Shown: positions 61,501-64,000 of the stretch, piece by piece
Numbering within the stretch: the first letter of the stretch is position 1
How the letters are laid out: each line of letters opens with the position of its first letter
Assembly: GCA_964584785.1 (NCBI GenBank)
Contig: CAZPBY010000016.1
Location: forward strand, 49,287-113,286
DNA length: 64,000 nt
From: JAHFTY01 sp964584785
GTDB taxonomy: Bacteria; Acidobacteriota; Terriglobia; 20CM-2-55-15
Direction of reading: 5' to 3'
The notes under the pieces: model-generated
What the model saw: only the letters and a program-made list of their open reading frames with translations
Told to the model about the DNA's origin: nothing
Databases searched by the model: none
Translations under genes and position numbers: made by a program

Positions 61501-62843
61501 ACCGCTCCCGCCGCGAACGTTTGAAGGTCCGCAATGTTGCCGCTGAATCCAAACGGCGCGGTTTTGTCCAGGTTCAGAAGGTGCGGCGATTTCCGAAAGA
61601 CCGGAGGATTCGTAAACCCGTCGATATTCTCCAGGATCAGAGCGCGGCCCTGGGGAAAATCGGAGCTCGCGCTTCGTCTCATGCGCATCGGATCCTCGAG
61701 ACCCTTCACACCGGAACCCGCTGGCTGAGCCAGATTGCCGGATGTGATGCTCGCAACCGTACCCGAACACGAATGCGTGTCCGATACGGTGCCCGATAGC
61801 GCCGGGTTGATTCCGCCGTAAACCAGATATGCCTTCGGCGACATGCGCGTCAGAACCTTCGCCCGCCCTCCACCGGGGCTGGTGATGATTCCTCTCAGAT
61901 CGCCGGTGCAAGGCGCGTTGCTGGTCACCTCTGCCGTGAGAACCAGCAGATTCACGTTGAAGTCGAACCCGTCATCGAAAGCAGACGGCTTGGATTCGCC
62001 AACGAACTGCGGATCAAAAGTCGACGAGAGCGTCGCAAATCGCGACTGGACATTGTCCGGCGGCAGCCTGAAGCTCTGGCTTCCCACATGACATGAGGCG
62101 CACGTCCGTCCGTTGCCGAGAAATTCCTCTTTGCTGAAAAGATTCGCGCCCTGTTCGATCGGACCGGCAACAGGTATGGTGAAACCTTTTCCGTCCGTGT
62201 TGGAGGGCGTCGGTGTATTCGAGATCACAAAATCCGAGTTCTGCTCGGTATCCAGTGTGCGGCGAAGGCTCACCGTATTCAGTATCGACAGCGCCGGAGC
62301 GGGTGGACCCGCAGGAGTAGCGGAGAGGTCGCCGGAATTGAGTTCCGTATCTCCCGTGAAGCTGCCATAAGACACGCATTCGTTCCGTTGAAATGCAAAA
62401 ATGTTCAGTGGGTTGTTTTTGAAGCAGACTTTTCCACTGATCGGGTTCAACAACGGCGGAATGATGAAATCCGGTGCCGGCGCTCCAGGGAGGTCTGCAA
62501 ATTCCTGTGTCGCGATCAATGTGAGAGGGCTGACCGCCGTTCCCAGGTTCGGTGTCGTGTTGGGATTCGACGGGAATTTGAACTTGCCCGTCTCCCTGCC
62601 ACGCGCGTCGAAGAACACCAGCATGGCGGCGGATTGACTGCCGTCCGTGGGGCCCCACAGGTTCTGTCCCGCGAACTCCTGCTCGATCACCAGAAACTGA
62701 ACCTTGGAGTCGCCGTTGGCTCCAGCCATGATTTCCTTAATATGGATTTCATGATTAGTCGCCCGAACACGGTTTTGTGTGAGAAGAAGAAGGATCGCAA
62801 TTGCCAGTTGAATCGGGAAAGCGTAGCGCCGCCGGCTCCTCAT
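55521..62843 (-). CDS. giant secreted dihaem, RCC1, IPT/TIG, dockerin and cohesin-like protein
   Basis: A 2440-residue exported protein; AAGGAGG precedes ATG 62843 and a signal peptide covers about 1-28. In order: a lamin-tail-like region (30-215), then a di-haem cytochrome/peroxidase-like region with CASCH at 248-252 and CIMCH near 538. A Big-1-like domain lies at about 672-768, an IPT/TIG domain at about 770-863, and fourteen RCC1 repeats at about 865-1610. Four to five IPT/TIG domains follow at about 1610-1978. A dockerin-like pair of calcium loops (DMNANRSVNIGD and DVNLNGSTNIGD) lies at about 1983-2035, then three more TIG-like domains and a cohesin-like end at about 2317-2440. I do not know this combination. 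Haem plus adhesion modules suggest a surface redox or scaffold protein. It is first in its operon. Confidence 0.88.
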   Translation of the reverse strand: MRSRRRYAFPIQLAIAILLLLTQNRVRATNHEIHIKEIMAGANGDSKVQFLVIEQEFAGQNLWGPTDGSQSAAMLVFFDARGRETGKFKFPSNPNTTPNLGTAVSPLTLIATQEFADLPGAPAPDFIIPPLLNPISGKVCFKNNPLNIFAFQRNECVSYGSFTGDTELNSGDLSATPAGPPAPALSILNTVSLRRTLDTEQNSDFVISNTPTPSNTDGKGFTIPVAGPIEQGANLFSKEEFLGNGRTCASCHVGSQSFRLPPDNVQSRFATLSSTFDPQFVGESKPSAFDDGFDFNVNLLVLTAEVTSNAPCTGDLRGIITSPGGGRAKVLTRMSPKAYLVYGGINPALSGTVSDTHSCSGTVASITSGNLAQPAGSGVKGLEDPMRMRRSASSDFPQGRALILENIDGFTNPPVFRKSPHLLNLDKTAPFGFSGNIADLQTFAAGAVTQHFTRPTNFTVDASGSITIDASGILSTRRSGGPSPDFRTPTPDELADMEAFLRSLEFPAGDDPDKFNLDRFAVTAEQKRGRDAFFGEAKCIMCHGGTVLATTTASILGKPIGINASFNTGVVNQLINSPVVDSLPCEPSVGVCGSREFSVPQLFNVKHLTPLFHDASAATVRQAVEFYTSAAFNSSPAGVAIGGISMSAGTVNDIAAFLEGLSAGTISANSATTLKGASGSSISPRPSVLVRDGDGNPMPGVTVTFRITSGAGTVLGTTQVTPTQATVTTDALGIATVGSWVLAVGANTLTASADAAVQGNPVTFNAVGIPQPIITGIAPNTGTVGATLAVTIFGTNLSSAKAVDFNPPNGLESRLGSGGTATSVTAIVKIAAGGAPGIRTITVTTDAGPSPPFTGFTVGTGFTITKVWGGNDAGQLGFANPVSELTPGLVLGLGPGSGVTAVAAGGNSFTPDFSLALKSDGIVLAWGSNSSGQLGDGTTLSRTAPVPVNGLGSGSGVVAIAAGSRHSLALKSDGSVLAWGANDSGQLGDGSTIFRRTYTQVEGLGPGSGVIAIAAGDRHSLALKSDGTVLAWGENFVGQLGDGTTNSRFTPVVVNGLGSNSGIIAIAAGQQHNLAVKSDGSVLAWGANFSGQVGDGTTSSSRTTPVSVLGLGSGSGVISVSAGNQHSMALKSDGSVLAWGNNGAGQLGDGSFIDRTAPGPVSGLGSGSGVVVIDAASDSSLARKSDGSVVAWGNNNFSQLGTGTFVSRGTPVQVTGLAPGSGVIAISGAGSHSLAAKSDGSVLAWGNNSAGQLGNGGSDGKVSPFPLTGLDGTISVAAGTFYSLALKADGTVLAWGNNNNGQLGDGTFTSRATPFQVDGFGPGSRVIAITAGGNHALALKSDGSVLAWGNNGSGQLGDGSFNSRTAPVQVAGLGPGSGVIAIAAGDSHSLALKSDGTVVGWGANFTGQLGDNTNNTRNSPVQVNGFGPGSGVSAITAGSQHSLALKSDGSVLAWGAGFSGQLGDGTFNTKFTPVQVTGLGPGSSTVMIAAGNSYSLALKSDGSVLSWGDDSQGQLGDGTVFFTRGAPIPVTGLGSGSGVIAIAAGNNGNHSMALKSGGAVVAWGSNINGQLGNGTLGMFSSLPVPVITDPEEGTIIAISAGSNHSLAVEATGGPPVLPAITGISPSSGKAGTSFSATISGTDLSGATGVNFSGSGVIAKIGTGGTATSLPINIEIAANAAADVRSVTVTTGAGTSGSFTGFTVTSSAPKVTSITPSSGAPGGTFPATISGENLTGASAVTFSGSGVRGTIVSATATSVTANITIDAGSTPDLRTLTVTAGSVTSASFSGFTVVPTGVPIISSINPNSGKAGTTVSATITGQNLSGASAVTFSGTGLTGRIVTGGTATSLPVSIVIDADAKADLRTVTVATLAGTAAAFSGFTVTPGSGAPPAINELSANPAGLSQSLAPLYGGTFTLVVRGQNFDSNTKVQWGGVPLSTTFVSATQLNATVKTSQLTAPGTVLVTAVSPSGTSNGVSIKVVERGDMNANRSVNIGDALTCALTVGGTNTPPLPLTVGDVNLNGSTNIGDCLVTALFAVQTNAKLSTPSITQVSPAIPNLGELLTVTGTGFSPVAADNRVFFTTVGRMTGVIPSSATTTTLKVTVPGDAQSGPMQVARLDVALTGNEFPLAITGTAIPLALMQVSPFFNVSPGSSVTLTGLGFSTTPAANTVLFQSATGTTAGTVTAATAGALTVTMPADAVCGPVTVGVGNQTSEGRMVTVAGTACGLQLVDILGNPSPGDTMVLEGGGFDITTPRNNLVKFSAAGGGTVDATILQASATQLELHVPESVAAGNITATVASITSNALAFVPSSPTTPASVDVVVTSANAVGAYQITIGFDKNIVTVNAANVKGGTGDGFTDAPMTINVDNQAGTVTINHFQTGISATGTFTVANLVFTPVATGTSPLTVSGVSLIDINGDDLPPNGITLSSGSITVLRVP
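58005..60250 (-). repeat. fourteen RCC1 repeats inside the giant protein
   Basis: About 160-base units encode repeats of pattern VLAWGxNxxGQLGDG followed by GLGPGSGVIAIAAGxxHS and LALKSDGS. I count fourteen, which equals two seven-bladed propellers. The units differ widely at DNA level but a few neighbours are near copies, so this stretch is prone to misassembly and recombination. Confidence 0.85.
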
Positions 62844-63056
62844 AAGCTCGTGCCTCCTTAATCGAACGTGTCAGCCAGAGATGTCTTTCAACGGAGAATG
62901 CGTAAAAGATCCCCGGTTCCTGACATCCGTCGGAAAAAAAGAGAAAGGCTCCATGACGCAACGTTCGCTTGAGGCCAAGTGAGACTCAGCGGACTACTTG
63001 TTAAGTCTTGTTAACCCGCGTTGACGAACGCGCACTCCGGCTGTCCAATCGAAGCC

Positions 63057-64000
63057 ATGGAAATAACAAAACCCAGCAGACGTCGATTCATAACCGGAGT
63101 AGGTGCGGCAGGCTTAGCGGCAGCGTTCTTCGAGATTCCCGGAGCTTTCGCGCAGGCTCTCGTCACCACGCCGGAACAAACGGAGGGGCCGTATTATCCG
63201 CCGACCCTTCCACTCGATACCGACAACGACTTACTTGTGATCAACAGCAGCATCACTCCCGCTGTTGGAACAATCCTTTATTTGAGCGGAACCGTGTTGG
63301 ACAGCGGCGGAAGTCCGGTTCGCGACGCGCACCTTGAAATCTGGCATGCCGACAACACCGGTTCGTATATCCATCCGTCGAGTCAGGGCTACGCCACTCG
63401 AGACACGAACTTTCAGGGATTCGGACGATTCCTGACGGGATCCTCGGGTCAGTACCTCTTCCGGACGGTCAAGCCGGGGCTGTACACGGGACGCACGCGA
63501 CACATTCATATGAAAGTGAAAGTGTCCGGCAGACCGGATCTGACGACTCAGGTGTACTTCGACGGCGAACCGCAGAACGCGACGGACATGGTGCTTCTTG
63601 GCATTCAAAACGCGTCGCAGCGCGCGTCCGTCATTGTGCCTTTCACAGCAGTCTCCGGATCGACTGTGGGCGCCGTGGCGGGAACCTTTGATGTGGTTCT
63701 GGGATCGACGGTGTCTTCCGCCCCGTCGCTAAGCATCGTCAACACCACTGCACAGGATCGCAACCCCGCTTTCCGCGCGGGCGACAGCTTCATTCTCAGC
63801 TTGTCCGGAGCGGCTCCAAATTCGCGCATCTACCTTCATTTGTGGAAGAACGGAACGGATCTCGGAGTATCCGGTCCGTACGGCCCGCCAACCGACGGCG
63901 GCGGCGCCTGGTCGATCGCCGGCAGCTACGGCTCTCAGGATGCGGGCAGCTGGCAGGTCCAGGCCCAGATCGGCAGTGCCTTTTCGCAGCTCACTTCATC
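63057..64000 (+). CDS. Tat-exported intradiol ring-cleavage dioxygenase-like protein, 5' part
   Basis: The gene runs off the right edge; about 314 codons are seen. The N-terminus has a twin-arginine signal (SRRRFITGVGAAGLAAAFF). The dioxygenase fold follows, with QTEGPYYPP near 45 giving the first metal Tyr, DAHLEIWHADNTGSYIHPS near 90, and GQYLFRTVKPGLYTGRTRHI then HMKVKV near 140-155 giving the second Tyr and the two His residues that hold non-haem iron. Beyond about 215 comes a region with a further domain (RAGDSFILSLSGAAPNSRIY), probably Ig-like. Such exported members may open catechol-type rings of plant or humic aromatics. It is divergent from the giant secreted protein. Confidence 0.88.
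   Translation, partial: MEITKPSRRRFITGVGAAGLAAAFFEIPGAFAQALVTTPEQTEGPYYPPTLPLDTDNDLLVINSSITPAVGTILYLSGTVLDSGGSPVRDAHLEIWHADNTGSYIHPSSQGYATRDTNFQGFGRFLTGSSGQYLFRTVKPGLYTGRTRHIHMKVKVSGRPDLTTQVYFDGEPQNATDMVLLGIQNASQRASVIVPFTAVSGSTVGAVAGTFDVVLGSTVSSAPSLSIVNTTAQDRNPAFRAGDSFILSLSGAAPNSRIYLHLWKNGTDLGVSGPYGPPTDGGGAWSIAGSYGSQDAGSWQVQAQIGSAFSQLTS

Overview
The window looks like a chromosomal segment of an acidobacterium (phylum Acidobacteriota). The evidence is three large MacB/FtsX-type permeases without a fused or adjacent ATPase (the acidobacterial duplicated orphan permease type), three Oar-like TonB receptors with an N-terminal carboxypeptidase-regulatory domain, a DUF2934 protein, high GC and mostly Shine-Dalgarno-led genes. 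This assignment rests on gene content only. I saw no rRNA, tRNA, CRISPR array or insertion sequence, and no stretch above 300 bases lacks a gene. The longest non-coding gaps are about 210-245 bases.

Layout: (1) 1-7673: start of an S9-type peptidase (minus), a TonB receptor, a membrane-TPR protein, a TMEM175-like channel and a DinB-like protein. (2) 7745-15163: three orphan permeases, with a long inverted repeat between the last two. (3) 15304-23857: a compact minus-strand cluster encoding a GAF-HlyD adaptor (split by an in-frame TAG), a PqqD-like/M50 protease/HlyD fusion, a short SecA-like ATPase, a TolC-like channel and a second HlyD adaptor. There is no ABC or RND pump. It looks like a dedicated export machine and is the best candidate for a poorly described system. 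A DUF3467 protein and a GT4 glycosyltransferase lie divergently next to it. (4) 25605-52423: a phosphate island. It holds pstSCAB-phoU-phoB-phoR, a second PhoB-like regulator, a second PhoU, a Pit permease, a secreted phosphoesterase, two TonB receptors, a Ppx/GppA-HD protein and SixA. Tandem 7-mers repeating every 11 bp, the geometry of PHO boxes, precede the TonB receptors, pstS/phoB, the phosphoesterase, pit and the second phoU. The whole island can therefore be read as one Pho regulon covering outer-membrane uptake, phosphate release, inner-membrane uptake and sensing. (5) 52472-62843: a minus-strand operon of a 2440-residue secreted protein (two haem sites, 14 RCC1 repeats, IPT/TIG domains, a dockerin-like and a cohesin-like module), a smaller cohesin-like secreted protein and an O-antigen-ligase-like membrane protein. 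(6) 63057-64000: the start of a Tat-exported intradiol dioxygenase.

All domain calls come from reading motifs by eye. No database search was run.
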